Assembly (NCBI RefSeq): GCF_046569695.1
Contig: NZ_JBKHUI010000019.1
Location: 1 to 64,000, forward strand
Length of the DNA stretch: 64,000 nucleotides
Direction of reading: 5' to 3'
From: Kluyvera sp046569695
GTDB taxonomy: Bacteria > Pseudomonadota > Gammaproteobacteria > Enterobacterales > Enterobacteriaceae
Position 1 is the stretch's first letter. Each line of letters starts with the position of its first letter. Of the stretch, positions 18,248-26,756 are shown piece after piece. A program made the translations under genes and the position numbers. A model generated the notes under the pieces. The model was not told the DNA's origin, ran no database searches, and saw only the letters and a list, made by a program, of their open reading frames with translations.

Positions 18248-18259
18248 ATGGAGAATATA

Positions 18260-18697
18260 ATGGAATTCAGCACATGGATAAGAAAAAGAATTGCTGGTGA
18301 AGATGTGAGTCTTGGTCTTCCTAAGGAACAGCAAAACCTGAACGGTTTAATCCTTGAAGAGGCAATCGCTTTCCACATTGCATGGCGTGAACGTTGGACC
18401 ACCGCCCTGCGAGAGCACCGGGAAGATGAGTTTGATGCAGCGCAGGTCTCTAACGATACGTTGTGCCAGGTGGGTGAATGGATATATAACGAAGGAAAAT
18501 CATTAGCTAAATATCCCGAATATGAGCGCTTTCGTGAACTCCATGCAAAATTTCATCAATGTGCCGGTACTATTGTGGTGTCACATCAGAAAGGTCATTT
18601 TATGGAGGCATTAGCGACCATTAAAAATGAACTTATGCCGCTGTCAGAAGAAGTAGGATTATCTCTGGGTGAGTTATTAGAAGCTTCAAAACGTTAA
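18260..18697 (+). CDS. stand-alone CZB (chemoreceptor zinc-binding) domain protein
   Basis: A 145-residue protein with no other domain. It fits the published CZB pattern Hxx[WFYL]-x(21-28)-CxxGxW-x(18-27)-HxxxH exactly: His39-Ile-Ala-Trp42, Cys69-Gln-Val-Gly72-Glu-Trp74, His95-Ala-Lys-Phe-His99. These three His and one Cys are the expected zinc ligands. The LCQVGEWI block resembles the zinc-sensing N-terminus of the E. coli diguanylate cyclase DgcZ (YdeH), but no GGDEF or chemoreceptor part is attached. GGAG (18250-18253) sits 6 bases before ATG 18260, so the upstream in-frame ATG at 18248 is rejected. It probably senses zinc or hypochlorous acid as other CZB domains do, by an unknown partner. 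Not present between rmuC and udp in E. coli K-12. Confidence 0.82.
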   Translation: MEFSTWIRKRIAGEDVSLGLPKEQQNLNGLILEEAIAFHIAWRERWTTALREHREDEFDAAQVSNDTLCQVGEWIYNEGKSLAKYPEYERFRELHAKFHQCAGTIVVSHQKGHFMEALATIKNELMPLSEEVGLSLGELLEASKR

Positions 18698-18708
18698 ATA
18701 TGTGAATG

Positions 18709-18739
18709 GTATAAAGGCCTCATAATAAGGCCTTTATAC
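18709..18739. terminator. hairpin between the CZB gene and udp
   Basis: GTATAAAGGCC (18709-18719) and GGCCTTTATAC (18729-18739) form a perfect 11-base-pair stem with a 9-base loop between two convergent genes. It is A/T-rich on both outer sides and could serve as a weak bidirectional terminator. Confidence 0.7.
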
Positions 18740-18751
18740 TTGAGTATTTAT

Positions 18752-19513
18752 TTACAGCAGACGGCGTGCCGCTTCCACTACGATTTTCACCGCGTGGCTT
18801 TCAGTCTGCTTCATCGTCTCAGCGTTCGGGATTTCCTGCTGGGTACGGTTAACGATAACGCCTGCCACCATCCCCGCACGCAGACCCTGGCTTGAGCACA
18901 TGGTCAGCAGCGTCGCAGATTCCATCTCGTAGTTCATCACGCCCATTGACTGCCACTCTTCCATAGAGCCTTTGTAGTTTCTCACTACGCGGCCAGAGAA
19001 GGTGTCATAGCGTTCCTGACCTGGATAGAAGGTGTCGGAAGAGGCAGTTACGCCGATGTGCGTGGTCGCGCCTACCGCTTTCGCCGCTTCAACCAGCGCA
19101 GTCGTACATGCGAAGTCAGCCACTGCCGGGTATTCCATCGGCGCAAAGTGCAGGCTCGCCCCATCCAGACGGACGGAAGCGGTGGTCACCAGAACGTCAC
19201 CGACGTTGATATGCGGCTGAATGGCGCCGGTGGTACCGACGCGCAGGAAGGTGCGGATACCCAGCTGGGCCAGTTCTTCCACGGCGATAGAGGTGGATGG
19301 GCCACCAATACCGGTAGAGCAAACGATCACCGACTTGCCATCAAGTTCGGCACGCCAGGAGGTAAATTCACGGTGAGATGCCAGTTTTACCGGCTTTTCC
19401 ATCAGCGCGGCGATCTTTTCCACACGTTCCGGGTCACCTGGGACGATAGCGAGTGTAGCCCCTTGAAGGTCGCTTTTGGTGAGGCCGAGATGAAAAACAT
19501 CAGACTTGGACAT
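18752..19513 (-). CDS. udp: uridine phosphorylase Udp
   Basis: Reversibly phosphorolyses uridine to uracil and ribose-1-phosphate in pyrimidine salvage. 253 residues, as in E. coli. The nucleoside phosphorylase fold is shown by VPGDPERVEKIA near the N-terminus, CSTGIGGPST, LRVGTTGAI, and the NYEMESATL segment contacting ribose. ATG at 19513 follows an AGGAGT-like site. Its promoter region carries two CRP sites (see below), consistent with CRP/CytR control. Confidence 0.97.
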   Translation of the reverse strand: MSKSDVFHLGLTKSDLQGATLAIVPGDPERVEKIAALMEKPVKLASHREFTSWRAELDGKSVIVCSTGIGGPSTSIAVEELAQLGIRTFLRVGTTGAIQPHINVGDVLVTTASVRLDGASLHFAPMEYPAVADFACTTALVEAAKAVGATTHIGVTASSDTFYPGQERYDTFSGRVVRNYKGSMEEWQSMGVMNYEMESATLLTMCSSQGLRAGMVAGVIVNRTQQEIPNAETMKQTESHAVKIVVEAARRLL

Positions 19514-19586
19514 AAAGAACTCCTCTGTGGTTCAGTTTTGTCAGAAGAAGCAAAAATGTACTTTATAGAAGACCACAACATCTTTT

Positions 19587-19602
19587 CGTGACCACCATCA
19601 CT
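19587..19602 (-). promoter_or_regulatory. CRP site 1 of udp
   Basis: CGTGA-N6-TCACT matches the CRP consensus TGTGA-N6-TCACA at eight of ten positions. Its centre is 52 bases from the second site, the same spacing as the -41.5 and -93.5 CRP sites of E. coli udp. A TATAAA-like -10 lies near 19561-19567 on the minus strand. Confidence 0.75.
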
Positions 19603-19638
19603 AAGAATTAAAAATATTACATTAAATTCCACGCAATT

Positions 19639-19654
19639 AGTGATTCACATCACA
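19639..19654 (-). promoter_or_regulatory. CRP site 2 of udp
   Basis: AGTGA-N6-TCACA matches the CRP consensus at nine of ten positions. The space between the two CRP sites is where CytR binds in E. coli; a CytR operator is not clear enough to call. The site may also influence the divergent hydrolase gene. Confidence 0.8.
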
Positions 19655-19750
19655 TTAACAAGTTATTGTTACTCCCTGCTGACCAAAAATACGCCGCATT
19701 CAGGCAATGTGATTTGGCTATGAGTTCATTAAAAGGGTACGGAGAATGCC

Positions 19751-20563
19751 ATGACAACCAACAGACAACCTGGATTTGCCCCTGCGGCTTCACCTCACGC
19801 CTCAACCACCGTTCATACGCCCGAAGAGGCCATATCAGCGGGAGAAACCTCTATTCCTTCACAAGGTGATACGCTGCCAGCGTACTACGCTCGCCCTAAG
19901 CATAGCGATGCGCCGCTTCCGGTAATCATCGTAGTGCAGGAGATTTTTGGTGTCCACGAACACATCCGCGATATTTGTCGCCGTCTGGCATTAGAGGGCT
20001 ATCTGGCTGTCGCACCAGAACTCTACTTCCGTCAGGGCGACCCGAACGATTATGACGATGTCCCCACGCTGTTTAGCGGCCTGGTATCAAAAGTTCCCGA
20101 CGCGCAGGTGCTGGCCGACCTCGATCACGTCGCCAACTGGGCGGCACGTAACGGCGGTGATGCCAGCCGTTTATTGATGACTGGCTTTTGCTGGGGCGGC
20201 CGTATTACCTGGCTGTACGCCGCGCATAACCCGCAGCTCAAAGCCGCCGTGGCCTGGTATGGCCGTTTGGTGGGCGACAAGACGCTGAAGATGCCGAAAA
20301 ACCCGGTAGATGTGGCGGTCGATCTTAGCGCCCCGGTGCTGGGGCTGTACGGCGGTCAGGATACGGGAATTCCGCTGGAGTCGGTCGACACCATGCATCA
20401 TGCGCTGCGAGCGGCCAATGCGAATGCCGAAATCGTGGTTTACCCTGAAGCTGGACATGCGTTCAACGCCGATTACCGCCCGAGCTATCATGAAGAGTCA
20501 GCGAAAGACGGCTGGCAGCGCATGCTGGCGTGGTTTGCGCAGTACGGCGGGAAAAAAGGCTAA
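19751..20563 (+). CDS. ysgA: dienelactone hydrolase family protein (YsgA)
   Basis: A 270-residue alpha/beta hydrolase of the dienelactone hydrolase family. The catalytic triad is visible: Cys147 (GFCWGG), Asp204 (YGGQDTGI) and His236 (GHAFNADY), with Glu64 (QEIFG) in the place typical of the family. The physiological substrate of the enterobacterial member is not known. Starts at ATG 19751 with TACGGAG upstream. Divergent from udp, convergent with metE, from which it is separated by a bidirectional terminator. Confidence 0.93.
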   Translation: MTTNRQPGFAPAASPHASTTVHTPEEAISAGETSIPSQGDTLPAYYARPKHSDAPLPVIIVVQEIFGVHEHIRDICRRLALEGYLAVAPELYFRQGDPNDYDDVPTLFSGLVSKVPDAQVLADLDHVANWAARNGGDASRLLMTGFCWGGRITWLYAAHNPQLKAAVAWYGRLVGDKTLKMPKNPVDVAVDLSAPVLGLYGGQDTGIPLESVDTMHHALRAANANAEIVVYPEAGHAFNADYRPSYHEESAKDGWQRMLAWFAQYGGKKG

Positions 20564-20578
20564 TTCCCTTATTAAAGA

Positions 20579-20602
20579 AAACGGAGGCATTAGCCTCCGT
20601 TT
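20579..20602. terminator. bidirectional terminator between ysgA and metE
   Basis: AAACGGAGGC (20579-20588) and GCCTCCGTTT (20593-20602) form a 10-base-pair stem with an ATTA loop, flanked by an A tract on the left and a T-rich stretch on the right. It can serve both convergent genes. Confidence 0.88.
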
Positions 20603-20607
20603 GGTTT

Positions 20608-22869
20608 TTAAGCCTGACGCAGGTTCTGCGCCGCTTTTACCATGTTCGCCAGCGCCGCGCGAGTTTCCGGCCAGCCGCGGGTTTTCAGACCACAGTCCGG
20701 GTTAACCCACAGTCGCTCTGCCGGAATGCGCTGCTCTGCTTTCTTCAACAGAGCTTCAATCCACTCCACGCTCGGTACGTTCGGCGAGTGAATGTCATAG
20801 ACGCCCGGCCCGATTTCGTTCGGGTAATCGAACTCTTCAAACGACTCCAGCAGTTCCATATCGGAACGGGAGGTTTCGATGGTGATCACATCCGCATCCA
20901 GCGCTGCAATAGAGTCCATGATGTCGTTGAACTCGCAGTAACACATGTGGGTGTGGATTTGGGTATCATCACGCGCCACCGCGGCGTTAATGCGGAAGGC
21001 TTCCACGCCCCACTCCAGATAAGCCGCCCAGTCGCTGCGGCGCAGCGGCAGACCTTCACGCAGTGCCGGTTCATCAATCTGGATGATGCCGATACCGGCC
21101 GCTTCCAGATCCGCCACTTCATCACGCAGCGCCAGCGCAATCTGCTTAGCGATGGTTTCGCGGGTCACATCTTCACGCGGGAAAGACCAGCAAAGAATCG
21201 TGACCGGGCCAGTCAGCATCCCTTTCACCGGTTTGTCGGTCAGGGACTGGGCGTACTTCGCCCACTCCACGGTGATCGCTTCCGGGCGGCTCACGTCGCC
21301 AATGACGACCGGCGGCTTCACGCAGCGAGAACCGTAACTCTGTACCCAACCGTTCTGGGTGAAGACAAAGCCATCGAGATGCTCGCCAAAGTACTCAACC
21401 ATATCGTTACGCTCGGCTTCGCCGTGCACCAGCACATCGAGCCCCAGGCGCTCCTGTTCAATAATCGCCTGCTTGATATGTTCGGCAATACCGGTGCGGT
21501 AGTTATTCGCATCCAGGTTACCTTTTTTGAAATCCAGACGCAGGCCGCGAATCTCGGTGGTTTGCGGGAACGAGCCGATAGTCGTCGTCGGCCAGGCCGG
21601 AAGATTGAAGCGCGCGCGCTGCGCTTCAGCGCGTACCGGGTAGGCGCTAGTACGCTGGCTGTCTTTGGCGGTAATCGCCGCCAGGCGCTGTTCCACTGCC
21701 GCATTGTGCACGCGGGTTGAATGACGGCGGGCCTGAATTGGCGCACTCCACTCGACCAGAGCCGCCGTATTGCCGGTGTTCAACGCATCGCGTAGTAGCG
21801 CCAGCTCACCGCATTTTTGCAGAGCAAAGGCGAACCAGCTCTTCACTTCCGTATCCAGGCGGGTTTCGACGCTCAGGTCGATAGGGCTGTGCAGCAGCGA
21901 GCAGGAAGAGGCGACCCAGAGGTCACGCTGACCAACCAGCGCTTTAATTTGCGAATATTTTTCGGTGAGATCAGCGCGCCAGACGTTGCGACCATTAATC
22001 AGGCCAGCGGAGAGCAGCCAGTCCGCCGGCAGACGCTGATGCAGTACTTCAACATCATCTTTACCATGCACCAGATCAACGTGCAGCCCCTGCACCGGCA
22101 GCGCGGCGATGATGTCCAGATTCGGCGTCACGCCCTCGAAATAGGTGGTGAGCAACAGCTTCACATGCCCCTGCAGCGCATCGTAGGCCGGTTTAAACGC
22201 ATTCAGCCACGCCTGCGGCAGTTCGAGAACCAGCGCAGGCTCATCAATCTGTACCCACTCAATACCGCGTTTCGCCAGCTCGGCCAGCACCTGCTGATAC
22301 ACCGGCAGAATGTCGTTCAGCAGGGTCAGGCGGTCAAACTGCTCACCCTTCACTTTGCCCAACCACAGATAGGTGACCGGCCCCAGCAGGACAGGCTTAA
22401 CGTTGTGGCCAAGCGCCAGCGCTTCGTCGACTTCATCCAGCAATTGGGTCCAGGTCAGCTTGAACTGCTGGCCTTTGGTGAACTCGGGCACCATGTAGTG
22501 ATAGTTGGTGTTAAACCATTTGGTCATTTCTGCCGCCGCCGCAGGTTCACCGGTCGGTGCGCGGCCACGGCCAATACGGAATAGAGTGTCGATATCGACG
22601 GAACCATCTTTATTCTGATGGCGAGCCGGTACGTTGCCCAGCAGCAGGCTGGTGGTCAGCACGTGATCGTACCAGGCGAAGTCGCCCACCGGCAGCAGGT
22701 CGATACCTGCCTGCTTTTGCTGATCCCAATGACGGGCGCGCAGTTCACGGCCAACGGCCAGCAACTCTTCACGGGAAGCGTTACCCGCCCAATAGCTCTC
22801 TTGCGCTTTTTTCAGCTCGCGACGCAGGCCAACGCGAGGGAAACCGAGGGTGTGGTTTTGGATAGTCAT
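20608..22869 (-). CDS. metE: cobalamin-independent methionine synthase MetE
   Basis: Transfers the methyl group of 5-methyltetrahydropteroyl-triglutamate to homocysteine, the last step of methionine synthesis without B12. The second of two adjacent ATGs (22869) gives 753 residues, as in E. coli. Zinc ligands are visible: His641 and Cys643 (HTHMCYCEF), Glu665 region and Cys726 (NPDCGLKTRGW). The N-terminal half is the duplicated TIM barrel beginning LGFPRVGLRRELKKA. Divergent from its activator gene metR; also expected to be repressed by MetJ. Confidence 0.98.
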   Translation of the reverse strand: MTIQNHTLGFPRVGLRRELKKAQESYWAGNASREELLAVGRELRARHWDQQKQAGIDLLPVGDFAWYDHVLTTSLLLGNVPARHQNKDGSVDIDTLFRIGRGRAPTGEPAAAAEMTKWFNTNYHYMVPEFTKGQQFKLTWTQLLDEVDEALALGHNVKPVLLGPVTYLWLGKVKGEQFDRLTLLNDILPVYQQVLAELAKRGIEWVQIDEPALVLELPQAWLNAFKPAYDALQGHVKLLLTTYFEGVTPNLDIIAALPVQGLHVDLVHGKDDVEVLHQRLPADWLLSAGLINGRNVWRADLTEKYSQIKALVGQRDLWVASSCSLLHSPIDLSVETRLDTEVKSWFAFALQKCGELALLRDALNTGNTAALVEWSAPIQARRHSTRVHNAAVEQRLAAITAKDSQRTSAYPVRAEAQRARFNLPAWPTTTIGSFPQTTEIRGLRLDFKKGNLDANNYRTGIAEHIKQAIIEQERLGLDVLVHGEAERNDMVEYFGEHLDGFVFTQNGWVQSYGSRCVKPPVVIGDVSRPEAITVEWAKYAQSLTDKPVKGMLTGPVTILCWSFPREDVTRETIAKQIALALRDEVADLEAAGIGIIQIDEPALREGLPLRRSDWAAYLEWGVEAFRINAAVARDDTQIHTHMCYCEFNDIMDSIAALDADVITIETSRSDMELLESFEEFDYPNEIGPGVYDIHSPNVPSVEWIEALLKKAEQRIPAERLWVNPDCGLKTRGWPETRAALANMVKAAQNLRQA

Positions 22870-22907
22870 CATATGCCTCTCATGGATTTTTTAGTATTTA
22901 GCCGTCC

Positions 22908-22923
22908 AGATGTTTACACATCC
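22908..22923. promoter_or_regulatory. possible MetJ boxes in metE-metR gap
   Basis: Around AGCCGTCC-AGATGTTT two adjacent 8-mers resemble the MetJ consensus AGACGTCT. The site lies between the divergent metE and metR starts, where MetJ control is known in E. coli. A TGAA-N5-TTCA match to the MetR half-site pattern also occurs at 22975-22987 but overlaps the metR ribosome-binding site and start. Confidence 0.55.
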
Positions 22924-22986
22924 ATAATCGACAGGTACTGTATATTCCTCAAGCGCAAATTACTCATGCCGAAGTGAAGGACTTTC

Positions 22987-23940
22987 ATGATCGAAATTAA
23001 ACATCTGAAAACGCTCCAGGCGTTGCGGAACAGTGGTTCTCTGGCGGCGGCCGCGGCGACGCTGCACCAGACCCAATCCGCCCTGTCTCACCAGTTCAGC
23101 GATCTGGAACAGCGCCTTGGCTTCCGGCTATTCGTACGTAAAAGCCAGCCGCTGCGCTTTACCCCGCAGGGGGAGATTTTGCTGCAGCTGGCAAACCAGG
23201 TGCTGCCGCAAATCACTCAGGCACTGCAGGCCTGTCATGAACCACAGCAGGCCACCCTGCGTATCGCCATCGAATGCCATAGCTGTATTCAGTGGCTGAC
23301 GCCCGCGCTGGAGAATTTCCGCAAGCAATGGCCGCAGGTTGAGATGGACTTTAAGTCCGGCGTCACCTTCGACCCACAGCCTGCGCTGCAGCAGAGCGAG
23401 CTGGATCTGGTACTCACCTCGGACATCCTGCCGCGCAGCGGCCTGCACTATTCACCGATGTTTGATTTTGAAGTGCGCCTGGTACTGTCACCGGATCACC
23501 CGCTGGCGGCCAAAGCGCGCATCACGCCAGAAGATTTGGCGGCAGAAACGCTGTTGATTTACCCGGTACAGCGCCAGCGCCTTGATGTCTGGCGCCATTT
23601 CCTGCTGCCTGCTGGCGTGAGCCCACAGTTGAAAAGCGTCGATAACACGCTGCTGCTGGTGCAGATGGTTGCCGCGCGGATGGGCATTGCCGCCCTGCCG
23701 CACTGGGTAGTGGAGAGTTTTGAGCGCCAGGGTCTGATTGTGACCAAAACCCTGGGCGAAGGACTGTGGAGCCGGCTGTACGCCGCCGTGCGCGATGGCG
23801 AGCAGCGTCAGCCGGTGATGGATGCGTTTATTCGCTCAGCGCGGAATCACGCTTGCGATCATCTGCCGTTCGTGAAGAACGCGGAGCGACCCAATGGCGA
23901 TGCACCCACAGTGAGGCCAGTATCACCGCAGCCCCTGTAA
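22987..23940 (+). CDS. metR: LysR-type activator of methionine genes MetR
   Basis: Homocysteine-responsive LysR-type regulator that activates metE and other methionine genes. 317 residues, as in E. coli. The N-terminal winged helix-turn-helix (about 1-60) reads through LAAAAATLHQTQSALSHQFS; the remaining part is the effector-binding domain. Its last 113 bases overlap the 3' end of the convergent yigM gene. Confidence 0.97.
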   Translation: MIEIKHLKTLQALRNSGSLAAAAATLHQTQSALSHQFSDLEQRLGFRLFVRKSQPLRFTPQGEILLQLANQVLPQITQALQACHEPQQATLRIAIECHSCIQWLTPALENFRKQWPQVEMDFKSGVTFDPQPALQQSELDLVLTSDILPRSGLHYSPMFDFEVRLVLSPDHPLAAKARITPEDLAAETLLIYPVQRQRLDVWRHFLLPAGVSPQLKSVDNTLLLVQMVAARMGIAALPHWVVESFERQGLIVTKTLGEGLWSRLYAAVRDGEQRQPVMDAFIRSARNHACDHLPFVKNAERPNGDAPTVRPVSPQPL

Positions 23941-24727
23941 GGAAGCTCGGCCAGTGGGGCTGTTGATGCCAGATTGCCAGGTTCACCAGCAGCCCGGCGG
24001 GCACATGCATATTGTTCATAATCCCTAAGGTGCCCGCATCCACCTGCGTGGCGCCGTAGTTCCACATAAAGTAACCAATCCCTGAAGCCACGACGCCAAG
24101 AAATACCAGAATCCCCCACTGCGGCAGAGTCTGCGGCATTTTCTGCGCATTGCCGAGCAGCATCCAGGCCACCGTCGCCACCAGAAACGCGCCAAGGTAG
24201 AACCAGGCAAAGGCGTTATGCTGCGGCATTGGTCGGGTCTCCATCAGGCGTTTATAGCCCACCATACCGATGGCAAAGACGATGTTGGAGAGCTGCACCA
24301 GGATAAGCCCAGTCCAGAAATGGTTGGTGATATGGTCATAGCGAATAATCCCCGCGCCAATCACCGCCAGCAGCGCGCTAAACGCATAGCTCCAACGCAG
24401 GCGGCGCCCGCTCATCAGGTCGTAAATCAGCGTGATGTAGAGCGGCGTGAGGACGGTAAACAGCAGCAGCTCGGAGACGGTCAGGTAAAGATAGGCATGG
24501 AAGCTCAGCATATACATGATGCCAAGCTGCATTGCGCCCACCAGCATGTACAGGCCAACGGTTTTCAGACTGTGCCCGCGGGTGCGAAGAAACGGCAGGA
24601 AGACCAGCGCCGCCAGGCCCACGCGCACCAGCACCGCAAAGTAACTGTCGACGTGTCCGGCAAGGTACTCGCCGTAAAAGCTAAAGGAGAAAGCCCACAG
24701 GATGGTGGTAATAATCAGCAGCGCCAC
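23828..24727 (-). CDS. yigM: EamA-type transporter YigM (biotin transporter in E. coli)
   Basis: A 299-residue inner-membrane protein of the drug/metabolite transporter superfamily, with about ten hydrophobic helices in two EamA repeats. E. coli YigM (BioP) takes up biotin. Starts at GTG 24727 (product MALLIITTILWAFSFSFYG). The C-terminal tail is basic and overlaps metR on the other strand by 113 bases. A minus-strand TTGTCAACC upstream (24775-24783) resembles one BirA half-site, but no partner is found at the right spacing. Confidence 0.92.
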   Translation of the reverse strand: MALLIITTILWAFSFSFYGEYLAGHVDSYFAVLVRVGLAALVFLPFLRTRGHSLKTVGLYMLVGAMQLGIMYMLSFHAYLYLTVSELLLFTVLTPLYITLIYDLMSGRRLRWSYAFSALLAVIGAGIIRYDHITNHFWTGLILVQLSNIVFAIGMVGYKRLMETRPMPQHNAFAWFYLGAFLVATVAWMLLGNAQKMPQTLPQWGILVFLGVVASGIGYFMWNYGATQVDAGTLGIMNNMHVPAGLLVNLAIWHQQPHWPSFLTGAAVILASLWVHRHWVAPRSSRTADDRKRDSALSE

Positions 24728-24812
24728 AATGAATGTCTCATAAGAAGATGAGCATTCATTGTAGCGGAGTTGATGGTTGACAACTGACCACTAAATAGCC
24801 AGTTATTGATAA

Positions 24813-25613
24813 TTAACGCAGGTACATGTCGCGTAGGAAGTGCGGTACCGCGTCATCGGCGTTCGAGCCGATCACTTCAAGCTCCGGATGCAGATCTTTC
24901 AGACGCTGGTGCGCACCTGCCATGATGCAGCCTTTACCTGCCATCGACAGCATTTCAGCGTCATTCATCCCATCACCAAACGCGATGCAATCTTTAAGGG
25001 TATAGCCCATCGCTTTCGCCACCGCTTCCAGCGCATGACCTTTCGACACGCCGCCCGCCATCACTTCCAGGCAGGTGAGCGTGGAGAAGCTGACGTTGAC
25101 GCGATCGCCCCAGCGCGCGTTAATCGCCTGTTCCAAAGGCAGCAGCGTTTCGTGGTCGTTGCAGGTGAAGAACACCTTGCTGACTCCCTCCGGCTCTAGC
25201 ATACCCGGCTCATACAGGGTGTAGTTAAAGACGGCTTCCTTGAAGAAACGCATCTCTTCCGGGCGGTGGCGGTTCATAAACCATTCGTCTTCACGGTAAA
25301 CGTTGGTGACGATATCCGGGTTGTCATTCACTACGCCGAAGAGATCGGCGGCGATATCGCGATCGAGGTTATGGGCGAAAACCTGTTTCCCATCGGCATC
25401 GTGCACACGCGCGCCGTTGGAGGTGATCATGTAGGATTTGATCCCCAGATTATCGCGAATCTGACCTACGTCGATGTAATGACGGCCGGTAGCAAAGACG
25501 AAGTTCAGGCCGCGCTCGGTGAGCAGCTTCAGCGTCTCTTTCGCGTACGGCGTTAAGTGGTGGTCGGGGGAGAGTAAGGTGCCATCTAAGTCAGACGCAA
25601 CAACCTGGTACAT
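24813..25613 (-). CDS. yigL: HAD phosphatase YigL
   Basis: Haloacid dehalogenase superfamily phosphatase, subclass IIB (Cof type); in E. coli it acts on pyridoxal phosphate and on sugar phosphates. 266 residues. Motif I SDLDGTLL (Asp8, Asp10) and the C-terminal motif FGDGMNDAEM are present, with the Cof cap domain between them. Lies 41 bases after pldB. In E. coli and Salmonella the small RNA SgrS stabilises a pldB-yigL decay intermediate to raise YigL during sugar-phosphate stress; the same gene pair is kept here. Confidence 0.95.
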   Translation of the reverse strand: MYQVVASDLDGTLLSPDHHLTPYAKETLKLLTERGLNFVFATGRHYIDVGQIRDNLGIKSYMITSNGARVHDADGKQVFAHNLDRDIAADLFGVVNDNPDIVTNVYREDEWFMNRHRPEEMRFFKEAVFNYTLYEPGMLEPEGVSKVFFTCNDHETLLPLEQAINARWGDRVNVSFSTLTCLEVMAGGVSKGHALEAVAKAMGYTLKDCIAFGDGMNDAEMLSMAGKGCIMAGAHQRLKDLHPELEVIGSNADDAVPHFLRDMYLR

Positions 25614-25654
25614 ATTCGAATTTAACCTCTAAACAGTGCGCCGCTGGCGCCGAA

Positions 25655-26647
25655 TTAACAATGTCGATGGAAAAAATCGACGATGGCAGTGAGTGCGACT
25701 GAGCGCATAGCGTCCTTTTCAAAAAGGATCTCATGATAGGCGCCCTGTATGACAAGCGGCTTACCGCCATCACAAGGATGGCCCGCTTCGGCGCGGATTT
25801 CGCAATAACGATCGTGCATGCGATTATCAACGACGCGTTCTTCCTCTGCCTGAATCAGCAGAACAGGGAACGTCTCTTTTGCGGCACCGGCGAGGATTTG
25901 CTCCCCAGCCAGGATACCTTCTCTGACCCAGTGATACGTGGGGCCTCCCACGCGCAACCGGGGCTCATCGGCATAAAAACGGACGTTACGCCGATAGCGC
26001 TCGCGGCTATGGGTCAATACATTAATGCCAAACGGCAGCGCGTGCCATCGGCCCGTACCCATTGCATACCCTTCCCGAAGACGCTGATGGCCCTCAGCCC
26101 AGTCGAGAAGCGGTCTTACCACCCATTCCGGCAGGCGCATAATAATACCGAACATCGGCGCGCAAAGCGCGATGGCATCACAGCCTTGCGGATTACGCTG
26201 CAAAAACTGCGTGGCGATGGCCCCCCCCATCGAGTGAGCGAGAATAAATCGCTGCCGCCAGTGTCCCGGCAGTACCTGCTGTTGCCAGAAGGCCGTGAGA
26301 TCGTCAACGTAGTCGCTAAATTTCGCTACGTGACCGCGATGGGTGTCAGACAACATGCGCCCGGAGCGCCCCTGACCGCGATGGTCGATAATCAGCACAT
26401 CAAAGCCGCTATGGAACAGGTCGTACGCCAACTCGGCATACTTCACGTAGCTCTCAATTCGCCCAGGGCAGACCACGATCACGCTGTCGTGCGCGGGTGA
26501 ACTGAACCGAACAAACCGTACTGGAATGCCGTCAACGCCAATAAACTCCGCTTCCTTCCGCCCTCGCCAGAAATCCATCAGCGGGCCGGTCGTAAAGGCA
26601 GCAAACGCGTTTTCTCTCGTATTCCAATCCTTTTGCTGTTGAAACAT
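25655..26647 (-). CDS. pldB: lysophospholipase L2 PldB
   Basis: Alpha/beta hydrolase that removes the acyl chain of lysophospholipids at the inner membrane. 330 residues (E. coli 340). The nucleophile elbow is AHSMGG with Ser139; the oxyanion-side segment DHRGQGRSGR is at 88-97. The C-terminal His is expected in GAYHEILFE. First gene of pldB-yigL, divergent from rhtB. Confidence 0.95.
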   Translation of the reverse strand: MFQQQKDWNTRENAFAAFTTGPLMDFWRGRKEAEFIGVDGIPVRFVRFSSPAHDSVIVVCPGRIESYVKYAELAYDLFHSGFDVLIIDHRGQGRSGRMLSDTHRGHVAKFSDYVDDLTAFWQQQVLPGHWRQRFILAHSMGGAIATQFLQRNPQGCDAIALCAPMFGIIMRLPEWVVRPLLDWAEGHQRLREGYAMGTGRWHALPFGINVLTHSRERYRRNVRFYADEPRLRVGGPTYHWVREGILAGEQILAGAAKETFPVLLIQAEEERVVDNRMHDRYCEIRAEAGHPCDGGKPLVIQGAYHEILFEKDAMRSVALTAIVDFFHRHC

Positions 26648-26756
26648 CGGGCTTCCACCCCTGCTAACCGCTGAAAATCATTTTTTTGTGACACCTGACA
26701 CAACGTCAGGACAATAGCGTATTGTGGCACAAAAACAGATATCCAGGGAGATTCTC

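Noticed and set aside
20530..21720. 396-codon open frame antisense to metE
   Set aside because: Composition is typical of a reverse-strand shadow of a GC-rich gene; metE is certain by motifs and length.
22975..22987. TGAA-N5-TTCA match to the MetR pattern
   Set aside because: It coincides with the ribosome-binding site and start codon of metR, so it may be chance; not listed as a site.
24775..24783. TTGTCAACC on the minus strand before yigM, like a BirA half-site
   Set aside because: No second half-site GGTTnACAA at the required distance was found; not enough to call a biotin operator.
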